NCBI GenBank assembly: GCA_013339765.2
Contig: CM023449.1
Location: forward strand, 110,105,849 to 110,169,848
DNA length: 64,000 bases
Reading direction: 5' to 3'
Origin: Haemaphysalis longicornis
Lineage: Eukaryota > Arthropoda > Arachnida > Ixodida > Ixodidae
Part shown: piece by piece, positions 10,565 through 21,344 of the stretch
How positions within the stretch are numbered: position 1 is the first letter of the stretch
How the letters are laid out: the number at the start of each line of letters is the position of its first letter
Translations under genes and position numbers: made by a program
The notes under the pieces: model-generated
Told to the model about the DNA's origin: nothing
What the model saw: only the letters and a program-made list of their open reading frames with translations
Databases searched by the model: none

Positions 10565-11065
10565 CACTTCTTTATGACCCGGTCGAACACCACGTCCCTA
10601 CTTCTCTTAAATCGTCCTCATAACACTCAAGGAGTCTGTCGATGTAATACATTTCTGTCTTTGCTCGTGCTATGTGTGCTGCTTTTAATGTAACATGTGT
10701 CTCAAGCGTAAATATATTGGTGTTTCTACTTTTTGTCATTGTCATAGTTAACTAGAGACTTTGTAGAGCGCATGCCGCACCAGTGGATGACTTTGAGCAA
10801 CCGTATGGAAAGCTGTGTAACATCGTAAAATTCGTTGCTTCGGTGCATGTTGTTTGTCAATTCGCTTGAAAGACATGTCGCAGATGAGAGCTTTCGAGTC
10901 CTTATTTAGAGTCTTTTTTATGCACTTTCGAGTCTTCTTTATAAAGTACGAACGCATGCAGGGGCATTTCCATTAGTTGGCCTAGGAATGATGTTCTTAA
11001 TATAACGCCACTTTTGGAGTATACTTTTTCTGTGTCATTTAAGATATTCCGCATTTTTATTGTAC
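10565..11065. other. No gene seen
   Basis: AT-rich sequence with chance frames only. No repeat or motif was recognised. Confidence 0.4.
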
Positions 11066-11070
11066 TCAGG

Positions 11071-11212
<142 letters not shown>

Positions 11213-11430
11213 GCGGCCAAACTACACCTACGCCATGAGGTATGCCGTAGTGGACGGCTCCGGTTTTATGTCGACGACGTGGGGATCCTTAATGTGCGCC
11301 GTAATCTTGGCACACGGGCTTTTTCGCTTTTAGCCTTCATCTGCAAAGCAGCCAGTGCGGCCTGGATGTAACTCTCGTCTTGGGCTTAGAATCACAACGT
11401 CTTAGCCTCTGAGCGGCCGCAGCTGGCGGA
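11213..11430 (-). mobile_element. Diverged tRNA-derived SINE (Ruka-like), minus strand
   Basis: On the minus strand the head reads GCCGCTCAGAGGCTAAGACG (A box, near 11400-11420). The body follows, with GGATCCCCACGTCG and GGAGCCGTCCACTACGGC, and then the (CAAT)n tail formed by 11071-11212. The B box is poorly preserved. GGAATTGAT occurs on both sides (11069-11077 and 11428-11436). It could be a 9-bp target-site duplication, but the left copy merges with the tail repeat, so this is uncertain. Confidence 0.7.
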
Positions 11431-11439
11431 ATTGATAGT

Positions 11440-11795
11440 CGCACGCTTGTTCAATAAATTAAGCTACCGACTCCATAATCATCCATGGTCGCCTCCTTTC
11501 CCTGTCTAACAAGCGGGAATTGTAACTGTTTAGAAAATAAAATGGCGGAACATGCGCAAGGGGCGAGGGCTTGTAATAGAATGGTAGAGGATCTCACGCA
11601 GGGCCGTAAGCCTGGGGTACCGCAGGCCGGTTTGTCCAGCGGTGTGGCAAAAGACCAAATCAGACATTCTGTCTTGACGCCTGCGTGGCCCCTGCATTTC
11701 CGTAAAGACTCTTTGCGCTTGTTTCAAACGAAAGCTCAGTATGTAAAGGATTCCGTGCACATTTTATGTGCACGCTAACAAAACACCGGTTGGCA
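11440..11795. other. No gene seen
   Basis: Open frames on both strands (11485-11778 plus, 11530-11760 minus) overlap and show no recognisable domain. Confidence 0.4.
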
Positions 11796-11799
11796 AAGC

Positions 11800-11990
11800 C
11801 GAATTCTTTTACATAAAAGAAGAAAACGTGGCGCAAACCAGACGTGGACGAGAGAAATACGACAGATATTACGCAAAATTTATATCTGTATGGCGCCTGT
11901 ATCTCTCGTATCTTCTTTCGTCATCGTCTAGTTTGCGTCACGTTTTCTTCTTTTTTGTAAACATGTACCAACTAGCTCAGCAACAAGTCT
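11800..11990. repeat. Inverted repeat resembling a Penelope-type terminus
   Basis: The segment around 11811-11840 (AAGAAGAAAACGTGGCGCAAAC) is repeated in inverse orientation at about 11933-11965, close to ACCAACTAGCTCAGCAACA. The latter string matches the outer end of the Penelope-like element at 25443 read in reverse (TTGGGCTAGTTGGT). The arms are about 32 bases each with a few mismatches. A shorter inner pair around ACGAGAGAAATACGA and TCTCGTATC supports a hairpin. I infer a relic of paired Penelope termini. Confidence 0.5.
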
Positions 11991-11994
11991 TGTT

Positions 11995-13225
11995 AAATTC
12001 TTTTGCAAGTAGTCACAAAAAAACTTGCTGCAGCTCTTCGTTAATAATTGTTTTTCCTTAACATTTTATGACAGTTTGGCTCTAAGACAGAAATACTATT
12101 GCGCAGAGTTTTGCATCAACGTCAATATCGTATATATAACATTAAAGTTGTAAACATACAGAGTCTTTTGTCGGTTGTCAATACTTGAGAATCTACCGGA
12201 GAAGTACGGTTAGAGAAAACGGCTGTAACTACTTCTTCATCAAAACTTTTCCAGGAAAAATTAAGTGACAATTTTTCGTTAAGACGCTTATGTTTTTGCA
12301 CTGAGTTCCAGTTTCTGATCATAAGAAGCTTTCTAGAAATCAGTTCGTTCTTGGTTCGAAGTTTCGTGTCACTTGGGTTCCGTGCGCTAAACATCTTGTC
12401 TGGTCGTGCACCTCCACAAGAGAAATCGCTCTTCATTTTCGTCCTTCTCTGCGTTGCTTTTGGTCAGTAGCTAGTTTAGCTGTCGATTTATTTTGAATAT
12501 TGTTGTTAAAAACCCACAACTTTTGGAGCGGCCGTCAGAAGACTTCGATAAAGCCATCATTCCAAAGAATGGTATTTATGAGAAAGAAGGATCACATGCT
12601 TCCAAATGTGTTAGGAGACAAGCTTTTTCGACAGAGGAACTAACCCAGCATAGAGTTCTGTAGCTTATCTCTGAGTGGGGACCTTCTCGTTTTTGTCGCT
12701 TCCGCTCGATCTTACCATTTCTCTGATGCAGTGAAATCATCGTTCCCTGATAACGTAAGAAGAGATTATCCAGACGCGGAAGTTTTCTTATGTAATTTAA
12801 ACAGTTGCTGTACAACATCGCTGATGAGAGGAACATTTGCATTCGCCAAGTCACTTCGGGAGTGAGAGAGACAATGCTTTCGGGTGTTACGCCAATAGTA
12901 TTTCTGTCGCTATGGCGTCGGCTTTATTTCAAAAACTTTCTATAGCCATCCCAGTCCAGTGAGAATCGAAATACGATGATGATACTGATGCCACGCTATG
13001 ATACATATCTACCGGATTTATTTTCCTTCGAGGGCAGCAAGTATAATCACCCGAACATTAATGAGCACACTTTAATGTAATTTGAACGAGTCGGATCATG
13101 CGTCATGCCAATAAATTTCTGCGCTCTAACGTCCTCATCTAATCCTTGCATGACGTTACAGTCTTCCCCTAGTCACGTCAATTTTCCGGCAGCCAAGTTT
13201 GTTACTGTGAGGATCGAACACTTGT
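11995..13225. other. No gene seen
   Basis: Chance frames only. The frames at 12122-12436 and 12576-12854 (minus) have no motifs I can name. Confidence 0.4.
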
Positions 13226-13229
13226 CCAC

Positions 13230-13293
13230 GGTGATAGAAAATAGCCAGCGCAAGGAAGACGAGGACGAGGAAGGTAACAGACACAGCGCGGCT
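13230..13293 (+). repeat. Left arm of a 64-bp inverted repeat
   Basis: Reverse complement of 13627-13690 with a single mismatch (acagacac against acaaacac). The inner edge also forms its own perfect hairpin: GGTAACAGACACAGC at 13273-13287, loop GCG, then the complement at 13291-13305. Confidence 0.85.
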
Positions 13294-13554
13294 GTGTCTG
13301 TTACCTGTGTCTGTTGCCGCACGTGTACACGTGTACACAAGTGTGCACCGGTTTTATCTGACACAACTGTGTTGTTCAAACACCCTAAGTAACATACTAG
13401 GGAAGTGTCTGAGGCTTTTTTCATATAAAAAAATTGCGAAACTTGTGTTAGCCAACCTTCTGTGTCCTTGCACAAAAGCGAAATCTGTTATCTTGCAGAA
13501 CGTGCGACTTGACGAGTTGCAGGCTTGCGCAGTGACTCATTCTTGAAGTGAACT

Positions 13555-13725
13555 GTTTTGACATGCGCGGTTTTTGGTGTATATATGTTTTTCCTTTTCC
13601 AATAAAAATGCAGTTGTGAGTTAAAAAGCCGCGCTGTGTTTGTTACCTTCCTCGTCCTCGTCTTCCTTGCGCTGGCTATTTTCTATCACCATGAACCAAT
13701 ACCAACTCGCCCAGGTTGCCATCTT
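13555..13725 (+). mobile_element. Penelope-like element 3' terminus
   Basis: The order AATAAAAATGCAGTTGTGAGTT, then a CTTCCTCGTCC-rich stretch, GCGCTGGCTATTTTCTATCACC, and finally ACCAACTCGCCCAG parallels the end of the Penelope-like copy at 25443-27034. That copy has CAAATAAATAGTTGTGAGTT, then CGTCTTCCTT, and at the far end ACCAACTAGCCCAAC read in reverse. Only the non-coding terminus is present. Its middle 64 bases form the right arm (13627-13690) of the inverted repeat with 13230-13293. Confidence 0.55.
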
Positions 13726-13729
13726 GTTG

Positions 13730-16335
13730 CGAACACTTGTCATTTCTCCGGATTACATGCCGGCAAAACTCTATTTCTTACACCAAAAATGAAATCGTGT
13801 GTTCCGCACAAGTTTCTTTTTTCAACAAAAAACACTTTTTAAAAGATTAAGAATTTTGTTTCTTTTCACTTTTTTGATAGAGTAATCTGCTTCCGTACAT
13901 TTCATTTCAAGTTCCTAGTAATACCCAAGGTTCCTTCACGTAAGTTAGGACAGAAGTACGCTTTGTATTTTGAGATTTTTTCTAGAGATAAGGGCAAAAA
14001 CTGTTGGCAACTTGAAAGTGTTTTCTACGCATGCACTCCAGGTCTGACAAATTGGAGACATTAGTTTTAGTCGGATATTATATTCCTCGATAAAAAAAGA
14101 TTATAGCTGCAAAGGAGAAAAAAATGGGAACAATTCTCCCACGTGCCACACCGCCTTCTTAAAGTAATAATTTAGTCCTGAGGAGGAGCACCACATGGGG
14201 AGCAGTGCTTGGAGCACTGTAGGTTTACATTTGTATAACTTGGCTTGTGCGAGCTCGAAATGTTTGGGCTGATTATTCGCGAATATTGTATAACTAACTA
14301 CTCCGGGAAAATGTTGAAGCACTGGTCCCATATTCAGGGCTGTTATTCAGCGTGTAAGTAACCTCGGCTCCTCAACACCACTGGGGCATACTTATAATAA
14401 ATTTCTGCCGCGTGTATAAAAAAGAATATTTGAAGTGTGAAGACACATTTTAAGTTTTTAAATATCGCCAGGTGTACTCCCGGTATAGAGGCAAACAGCA
14501 CAACACTCAACTGCGAAATATGTCACTATAAAGGATAAATGTTTCTTTAGTACTTCTTCTACAGCATAAAGATAACAAATGGACAGTTTCGGCGGGCAAT
14601 CAGTATACCATCACACATTTTCTGCTTTTCTACGGTGAAATCCTGCCCACGTCAAACGTTCGTTCGCGCAGAGCCTACATGTGAGACAGCTTGTTTTGTT
14701 ATCATTTTTGCTTTGTATTTTGTTACTTTGTGTTTTCGTCTTGCCAGAAATGTGAGCCTTCCGAGTAAAGCAGCCGGTTTTCTCTTAAAGGCGCATGTGA
14801 TCCTCGCTTCCCGAAGATTGTTAAAAAAAAATCAAGTTGGGCACGTGGCAGTTTCTCAAGCAGCTTATTTTACGGTCTTGTTACTCCGGCGAAACTTTAT
14901 CTTCAAAAGCTTTCCGTGCGCGTTCCCCAGGCCACAATCGATACAACCTGGGAAAAAATTCCCTTCACGTGGTTGAACGCGTCCTTCTATTTTGCCCTAT
15001 TCTTTCTCCTCTAAGAAAAAGGATCTCTCCCCTTCACCATTTTACGCTTCTTCCAGCATGTAAGGCAGTTTTCAGACTACCGACGCAACAGCCATAACGT
15101 GCGCTATGGACGTAAAAAAACGCCGTTTCACGCAGTTCGTGTGGCTAAAACGTCAAATGACGTCATTATTTAAAGATATTACGACAGTTGCGAAAACAGT
15201 CTGAGCCCGCCCTAACTCGGCATTACTTTTGTTATATTCGTTACGTAACACTGATCTCTTGTCAAGCCCACATGTTAGAAGGTGTTTTATGTAACGCTCA
15301 AGTTCGACCGAGCCCCCGTGTACTTAGCTGAAGCCTACACCTGCAGTTTGCGAACTTAAAGGCCTGTGTCTACCATACCAGAAAAAATGCGCCTTAACTT
15401 TATTTCATTGTTGTTCTTTCAAATGTGCTTATATACTTTTTCACAAAGCTTCCTGGAATAAAGTGCGCCTAAGAAAAGGTTGAGCAATCTTGCGTTAAAA
15501 GAACATTGTTTCTTGGCTGATAGCAGGCCCAAAGCAATCTTGTTCTCACGATGGGGCGACGGCTGCCGAACTGACAGAAAAATACTAAGTGCGCCTAGAC
15601 GTGTGGACACGCGCGTTAAAGATATAAATATAACCCTATTTCTTTGAAGCCCTCCTTTACACTTCAGGGGACAGTAGATAAAGTTGCAGCGTCGGTAAAT
15701 GCAATGGTAAACGGTACACCGATGCATCATAGATATGTCGGTGGAACAATGTACCCCGCTTTATCCACAAAGCCTCAAGAGATTGCTTAACACTCAGCAC
15801 GTGAGGGGAAGAAAGTTTTCATTAACGCTAAGATCACCGCGCAATAACATTTTAGGACATCTATAACAAACCATGGAGCCTAACGTACAAACTTCAACCA
15901 TTTCAAATTAGTGGTACCCGCAAGCATAACAACAAGAAAACAAATATTTGCAGTTGCCTGGGTGAGAGCCCAATCATAGTTCGCAGCATCTCATAAGGAT
16001 CATGCGGGTTTGAAGGCCAAATATGCCAACGTTGCGGCGAATAAACATTCGTAGGAAACAGTATTAAAAGGGGCCCCCCTTTCATGTCGCCATTTATTGT
16101 CTCCCATAAAGTGAGCGCGGAGATAAGATCCCCACCGGTGTGTGCTGCTACACAGCGTGACACTGAGAATTAATTTAGTGTTTTCCATCTCATGCGACAG
16201 ACGGCTCAGATGTTCTAGCCTTTCTGCACGAGACCGCGTAGGAACGATTCGGCACATGGTTTTTGCACCAAGATGCGGCCTTCAATGAGTTTCGAGATGG
16301 GAGGCAATGTTCATGTATTAAACTTTTTCTCATAT
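13730..16335. other. No gene seen
   Basis: About 2.6 kb of AT-rich sequence without a recognisable reading frame, RNA or repeat. The longest frames (14635-14976 plus, 15419-15730 minus) lack motifs. Confidence 0.4.
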
Positions 16336-16470
16336 ACAGTGAAAGCTTGTTAATTCGATATTGAATAATTCAAATGTGTGTGTACTTCAAACTGGACAAT
16401 TTGGTTCGTCCAAGCTCTAGTGAAGTCTGTTTATAAAAACAGCCCCTTAATTTGAACGCCAGTGGCCTCC
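16336..16470 (+). repeat. Possible pogo/Tigger-like transposon end
   Basis: TACAGTGAAAGCTTGTTAATTCG near 16335-16357 resembles the terminal repeat of pogo/Tigger-type transposons (CAGTGAAACCTCGTTAATTCG-like), next to a TA. It is followed by TTCAAA and TTTGAACG blocks typical of their sub-terminal region. Only this end is seen, with no transposase and no matching second end. Confidence 0.3.
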
Positions 16471-16689
16471 GTCACGAATATTTTCACCTACGCGCCACTA
16501 CAGCGGCGCCTTGCAACTGACTCGTGGAAGGCACTGTTGCAAATCGTCATTGTGGGGGCGTGTTGACGCGGTGCGCCAGCTTCCATAAAGCACCCCATGA
16601 CCGCGAGCCGGGATGATTTCCCACTTAGCACTGGTGCGGTAAGAGAAAGACGCTTGCCGGTGTTCTGCTCATCGCCATACATGGTTCGG

Positions 16690-17180
16690 CCAGAACCCTT
16701 CGAACGAGCGTTGTCGGTGGCAGCGGCGGCTGACTCATCGCCACGTGCGCTACAAGGAACTCCTTCTTACCCTCCGTCTCTGGCAACAGTATGCTCCGGC
16801 GCTGCAGGACGCATCCAGTGAATTGTGCTTTGTGTATTACTTGTTTTTCTTGCGGTCAGCAATACCCTTGAGGGGGGGGGGGGGTTTTGACTGTTGACAC
16901 TTTGGGTTGTAAATACGCGTTCTCCACGAGCGCCCTTCAATTCGTCAATGGCATCGGATCCTGGCATTACTCCTCCCTAGTCATGTGAGCACGCCAGGGT
17001 GCTGCTCCGGTCGCTGTTCATCTCGACATGCTGTAAACCCGTTACGTTTCGCTCTCGGCTTTTTGTCTTCATCTCCGAGGCAGCTCATCAGCTCGCCCCT
17101 CGTCCTCCACACTACCACTACATGACGGAGTTGACAGAGCTCGGTACGGGGACACCCTCGCCAATGTAACAATTGGGGAC
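16690..17180 (+). repeat. LTR-like segment plus leader, copy 1
   Basis: Shares an ordered series of blocks with 18325-18800: AGAACCCTTC, GACTCATCGCCAC, GGCAACAGTATGCTCCG, TTTGTGTATTA, GTTGTAAATACGCGTTCTCC and GGATCC/GATCC. These lead into a start codon at 17122 opening a short MTELTELGTG frame. Copy 2 has MAEATELGTG at the same place. The order, with a leader between repeat and start codon, suggests LTR followed by gag leader of a retrotransposon. A poly-G run (about 16872-16884) is unique to this copy. Exact LTR edges are not determined. Confidence 0.55.
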
Positions 17181-17559
17181 AGCTCCACAAATCCAAATTC
17201 AGGGACGACAAACCGACTTCAGACTCGTAGAATTCACGGCGCTCAAAGTAGAATGCGGGTCCTTTCCTCACTGAGTTTTGCCCAGCTTCATAGGATAGGT
17301 GGTATGATGTGTAGGAGATATGACGTTTGTCTTTGTCGCGTGGGATTTCGCACAACACTATTATGGTTCCGTGGGAAAGTAGTACTTCAGGTAGCCATGA
17401 ATTTGAAAGCGTTGTGAAAACCGCAGCTGTTGGAGCTTGCAAAAGAGTCGCGCTTGAATGTTTCGGAGTCAGTGAGAAAATCAGTGCTGATATAGGCTAT
17501 ACTCGCTGCGGCGGCGGACAATGAGGAGGTGTCGGAATGCATTAAACTCGCAAATCAAC

Positions 17560-18290
17560 GAGAGACAGCTAAACGTAGGCGGCAGAGGCTGATCGCCAGC
17601 AAGAAAAACCAGAACAGGAGCTCGAATGATAGAGACTCCAGGTGAAGGAAAGAAAGCAGCAAATAGAGATGACGCGCCTCAACATCAAAATGTCTTGATT
17701 TCACGTTGAGACGGACAGCAGCGTGTAGTCAGCGGCGACTGAGCGACTTACGCTGCGCATGAGTGACCTAATGCGACCCTACAAGTTAGAAGGCATTGTG
17801 TTTTTGGCCAATTTCGATCGTGCGTGCCAGAAGGGCCAGTTCAGTCGCTACACATGGCTGTAAGGGTAGCTTACGCTTTTGCCAGGCGAGGCATCCGTTG
17901 TAATTGCCCGCTTGCCCAAAGGGGAGGGGGAACACTACGAGACGGTGAAGTCGAACACCCTGCATAAGTATATAGTCTAACTGTTGCAGCATTTCGCCAG
18001 AATTTTCATATGGCCGGAAAAGGTCGGGGCTACTCTTACTCGGACTTTGCTTATAAGATTATCACAAACGGGGAAGAATGGCTCAATGAAGCGAAGGCCT
18101 TTGGTGAGCACGACAAGTTGATTCTAGTGCATCGGTCTAGAAGAGTTTTATCACCTACCGGGAAACGTGAGGCACTGGTTGCCCCACCGGCCAGATGTAA
18201 ATACTTTGAATCGAGGAGCGCAATTCACCGATGAGTTCGACGCACGTCGAGGTGTGCAGGGGCCCAAGAACGGCCACAGAGAATTAAAGC
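17560..18290 (+). pseudogene. Decayed gag of a tick LTR retrotransposon
   Basis: Plus-strand pieces in several frames resemble the gag found in many tick LTR elements, whose middle part is SCAN-like. In order they are: a charged coiled region RRRQRLIAS (near 17580), ANFDRAC (17800), LLPGEAS (near 17875), IARLPKGEGEHYETVKS (near 17900-17950), a YSDFAYK segment (18029), GLEEFYH-like (near 18130), and RHWLPHRPDVNT (18167 on), where the last frame stays open to 18370. Gag packages the RNA. Many stops and shifts are present and no protease, RT or integrase follows. It lies between the two LTR-like copies, so this is an internally deleted element. Confidence 0.6.
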
Positions 18291-18324
18291 AGAGACCTTA
18301 CAAGCCAGCGCGGAAGGCGGGGCT

Positions 18325-18800
18325 TCCCAGAACCCTTCCAAGGAACGTTATGGGTGGCAGCGCCCGCTGACTCATCGCCACCTAAGCTGCAAGGGCTTTC
18401 CCTTCTTCTTTCGGGCAACAGTATGCTCCGCCGCTGCGGGACGCGTCTTGTCATTCGTGTTTTGTGTATTAGTCTTTTTATTGCTGAGTGCGATCCGTAA
18501 GAGGGGTGTTTACCGTTGTCGCATTGCGTTGTAAATACGCGTTCTCCTCGAGCGCTCTTCCGTACTCCTGGTTCATCAGATCCGGCCATTACTCCGCTTG
18601 TGTACGGTTAGCACGCCGGAGTACGGCTCCTGTAATCGTCCCTGTTCATCTCCCCATACAGCAAACCAGTTAAGTTTCGCTCTTACCTTTTCGTCACCGC
18701 AGCTCTTCTGCTTGCAACACGTCCACCACCCTACGAATACATGGCGGAGGCGACGGAGCTAGGTACAGGAGGCGCATTCGCCAATTTAGGAGCACTGCGA
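18325..18800 (+). repeat. LTR-like segment plus leader, copy 2
   Basis: Second copy of the 16690-17180 repeat in the same orientation, about 1.63 kb away. It too is followed by the leader and the beginning of gag (ATG at 18741, MAEATELGTGGAFAN, open for about 30 codons). Because the leader is repeated after the second LTR, this is a tandem LTR-internal-LTR-internal array rather than a simple complete element. Confidence 0.55.
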
Positions 18801-18809
18801 CCCACACAC

Positions 18810-19535
18810 GATGCTCTGTGGCCTCCAAAATAGGGAGAAAAAGTGGGAAAAATGTTGAAACAGGTAAAATAAATGGGGGACCACCATTACAAGTGTTCTT
18901 CAAGACGTATTTTTTACGGACTACGTCGATGTGAACACGAGTTCAGGGTGTGCGGCATGCTGACACATGGCATCCCTTCTGAGGTTACGAGCGGAGATCT
19001 TGTCACGGCCAGTGACGACGAGTAGTAGTAGGACGAAGCACCAGTACGGTAGTCCACCCGAAAATCATGACTGTACTGAATGCCACCCTTGTATTCTTCA
19101 GTTTGGAGGAATACGCGAAAAAGAGGCGTTTCGCTACATAGGCTACTTCGATCAAAACGTGCTCGCCTCCACTTTTCAGCATAAAAGGGGGCTTCACTCA
19201 GAATTTTTCAAGCATTCACTTGTTGACATACATTACTGCCCCCTAATGGCATTGTACAGCGGTTGTTCTTTAATTTGCTCCGTTAGAACTTGCAGTAATT
19301 GGAACTGATGGGGCGTCCCCTTGCAGTTCCTATTAAGGATGATTTAGTGGTATGGAAATATTCACTGCCAAGTGTAATTGACATGTCACGAATTAGATCT
19401 ATAACGCTATTTCCACAAAAGCGCGATATCAGGCTCAGTAATATGAAAGCTTTGAAACAGGCTGTAGGTCAAGAATTACACTTGCACGATCGGTTGGCTA
19501 TGCTTGGTGGCTTTGGTGCGCTTCTAAGTACATGC
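18810..19535. other. No gene seen
   Basis: Frames of about 60-110 codons occur on both strands (for example 18967-19308 plus) without motifs. Confidence 0.4.
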
Positions 19536-19538
19536 TTC

Positions 19539-19552
19539 CACTGCGGTAATTT
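19539..19552. repeat. Left 14-bp target-site duplication of SINE
   Basis: cactgcggtaattt occurs here and exactly at 19867-19880, directly outside the SINE head and its (AATC)n tail. Confidence 0.85.
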
Positions 19553-19817
19553 ACCAGACGCGGTGGCTCAATGGCTAAGGCATTGTTCTGCTGAGCCTAA
19601 GGACGGGGGCTCGATTCCCGGCAGCGGAGCCGCTTTTTCTGATAGAGGCGGAAAGCGAAAACGCCCGTGTATTCGAAATTTCGGCACAGGTAAAAGATCC
19701 CGGGGTGGTCAAATCAATCCGGAGCCCTCCACTACGGCGCGCCTCATCGCCTGTGTAGCGACGGCGCGTTAAACCTCTCAATGAATCAATCAATTCATCA
19801 ATCAATAAATTGTTCCG

Positions 19818-19864
<47 letters not shown>

Positions 19865-19866
19865 CT
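19553..19866 (+). mobile_element. tRNA-derived SINE (Ruka-like) with (AATC)n tail
   Basis: Well-preserved head: A box GCGGTGGCTCAATGGCTAAGG (near 19560) and B box GGCTCGATTCCCGG (near 19608). The body has AAATTTCGGCACAGGTAAA, GGTGGTCAAATCAATCC and GGAGCCCTCCACTACGGCGC. The element ends GGCGCGTTAAACC followed by a (CAAT)n tail from about 19779. Pol III promoters are internal. The perfect 14-bp duplication on both sides proves retroposition, and its integrity suggests this is one of the younger insertions in the window. Confidence 0.9.
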
Positions 19867-19880
19867 CACTGCGGTAATTT
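19867..19880. repeat. Right 14-bp target-site duplication of SINE
   Basis: Exact repeat of 19539-19552, immediately after the tetranucleotide tail. Confidence 0.85.
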
Positions 19881-20029
19881 GTTCTGGATTTTTATGGAGT
19901 CGCGCTTCAACCGTACTTGATGAGCCTTTGTCTTATAATATATACTACACAAACTTTAATTTGAAAGCCGATTTATTTACACATCCTTGCCGTAAACAGC
20001 AGCGGTACGCATGCATGTCCGTCAAATTT

Positions 20030-21340
20030 TGTTGTAAGGAAGTCAGTGATATACTTAAAAATTATAGGCCGATCAGCTTACCGTCAGTAACTAACAAGGT
20101 ACTCACCAAGGTAATCGCTAGCAGAAATTTCTGCCACCTCAGATTTCAGTCAACCTAATGAACAAGCAGGATTTCGTAATGGCTATTCAACGATGGACCA
20201 TATTCACATGATCGATCAGGTTATGGTGGAATGGGCGGAATATATTGAACCCCTATATATTGCCTTCATAGATTATGATAAAGCATTAGACTCGGTTGAG
20301 GCCTCAGCAGTCATTCAGGCATTGCGGAATTAGGGTGTAGACGAGCTTTAATTAAGAATACCAGAGGATATCTGCAATTGGTCCACTGCTACCATCGTCC
20401 TCCATAAGGAGAGCAGTAAAATACCTATAAGAAAGGGCGTCAGACAAGCAGACACAATCTCTCCAATGTTATTCACAGCATGTGTACAAGGAGCATTCTG
20501 AGCATTCGATTGGGAGCAGGTGCGGGTAAGAGTTAATGGAGAGTACCTCCGTAACCTCAGATTTGCTGATGACATTGCCATGCTGAGTAACTCGGGGAAC
20601 GATTGCAAAGCATGCTTACCGCTGTGGACAAGCAGAGTAGATTCCTGGGACTGAAAATAATATGCAGAAAGTTAAAGTAATGCTCAAAAACCTCGGGAGA
20701 GTACAGCGGTTTGAGATAGGTGGCGAGGCAGTGTAAGTGGTATGCGAATATACCTACTAGGCCAAGTGTGAACCCGGATCCCAACCACGAGGCAGAGATA
20801 AATGGAAGGATAAGAACGGGGGAAGCGCATTCGGCAGACATTCTCAAATAATGAATGGCACTCTGCCATTTTCGATGAAGAAGAAAGTGTATGACAGCTG
20901 CATCTTATCGGTACTTACCTATGGGACAGAAACGTGGACGCTCACTAAAAGGGGTCAACTTAAATTGAGAACGCCTTAGCGAGCAATGGAAGGGAAGATG
21001 ATAGGTGTAACATTAAGAGACAAGAAGAGAGCAGAGTGGGTCAGCAAACAAACGCGTGTTAATGACATATCAGTGGAAATTAAGAACAAATGGGCGTTGG
21101 CAGGGCATGTAATGCGAAAGCAAGGTAACTGTTGGTCATTAAGGGTAAGAAAGTGGGTCCTTAGAGAAGGCAACCGTGGCAGGGGATGCTGAAAGTTTGA
21201 TGGGCCAAGGAGATCAAGATGTTTGCGGGGATAAATTGGTCTGGACTGGAACAATTGGAGATCCATGGGAGAGGCGTTTGCCTGCCGTGGGCGTAGATAG
21301 GTTGATGATGATGATGATGGCGATTATGATGATGAAACTC
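20030..21340 (+). mobile_element. 5'-truncated RTE-clade LINE, copy 2
   Basis: Starts inside the reverse transcriptase. In order on the plus strand are DILKNYRPISLPSV (near 20048-20090), a GFRNGYSTMDHIH block (near 20171), FIDYDKALDSV (near 20267; the first catalytic Asp region), a diverged RKGVRQADTISPMLF box (near 20430-20470) and LRFADDIAM (near 20555; the FADD catalytic box). The same thumb and C-terminal segments as the copy at 1524-2173 follow, with KKKVYDSCILSVLTYGTETW near 20880-20940. The 3' end is a (GAT)n tail at about 21303-21335. Many stops and frameshifts are present. It retains about 650 bases more on its 5' side than copy 1. No target-site duplication was found. Confidence 0.8.
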
Positions 21341-21344
21341 AAGA

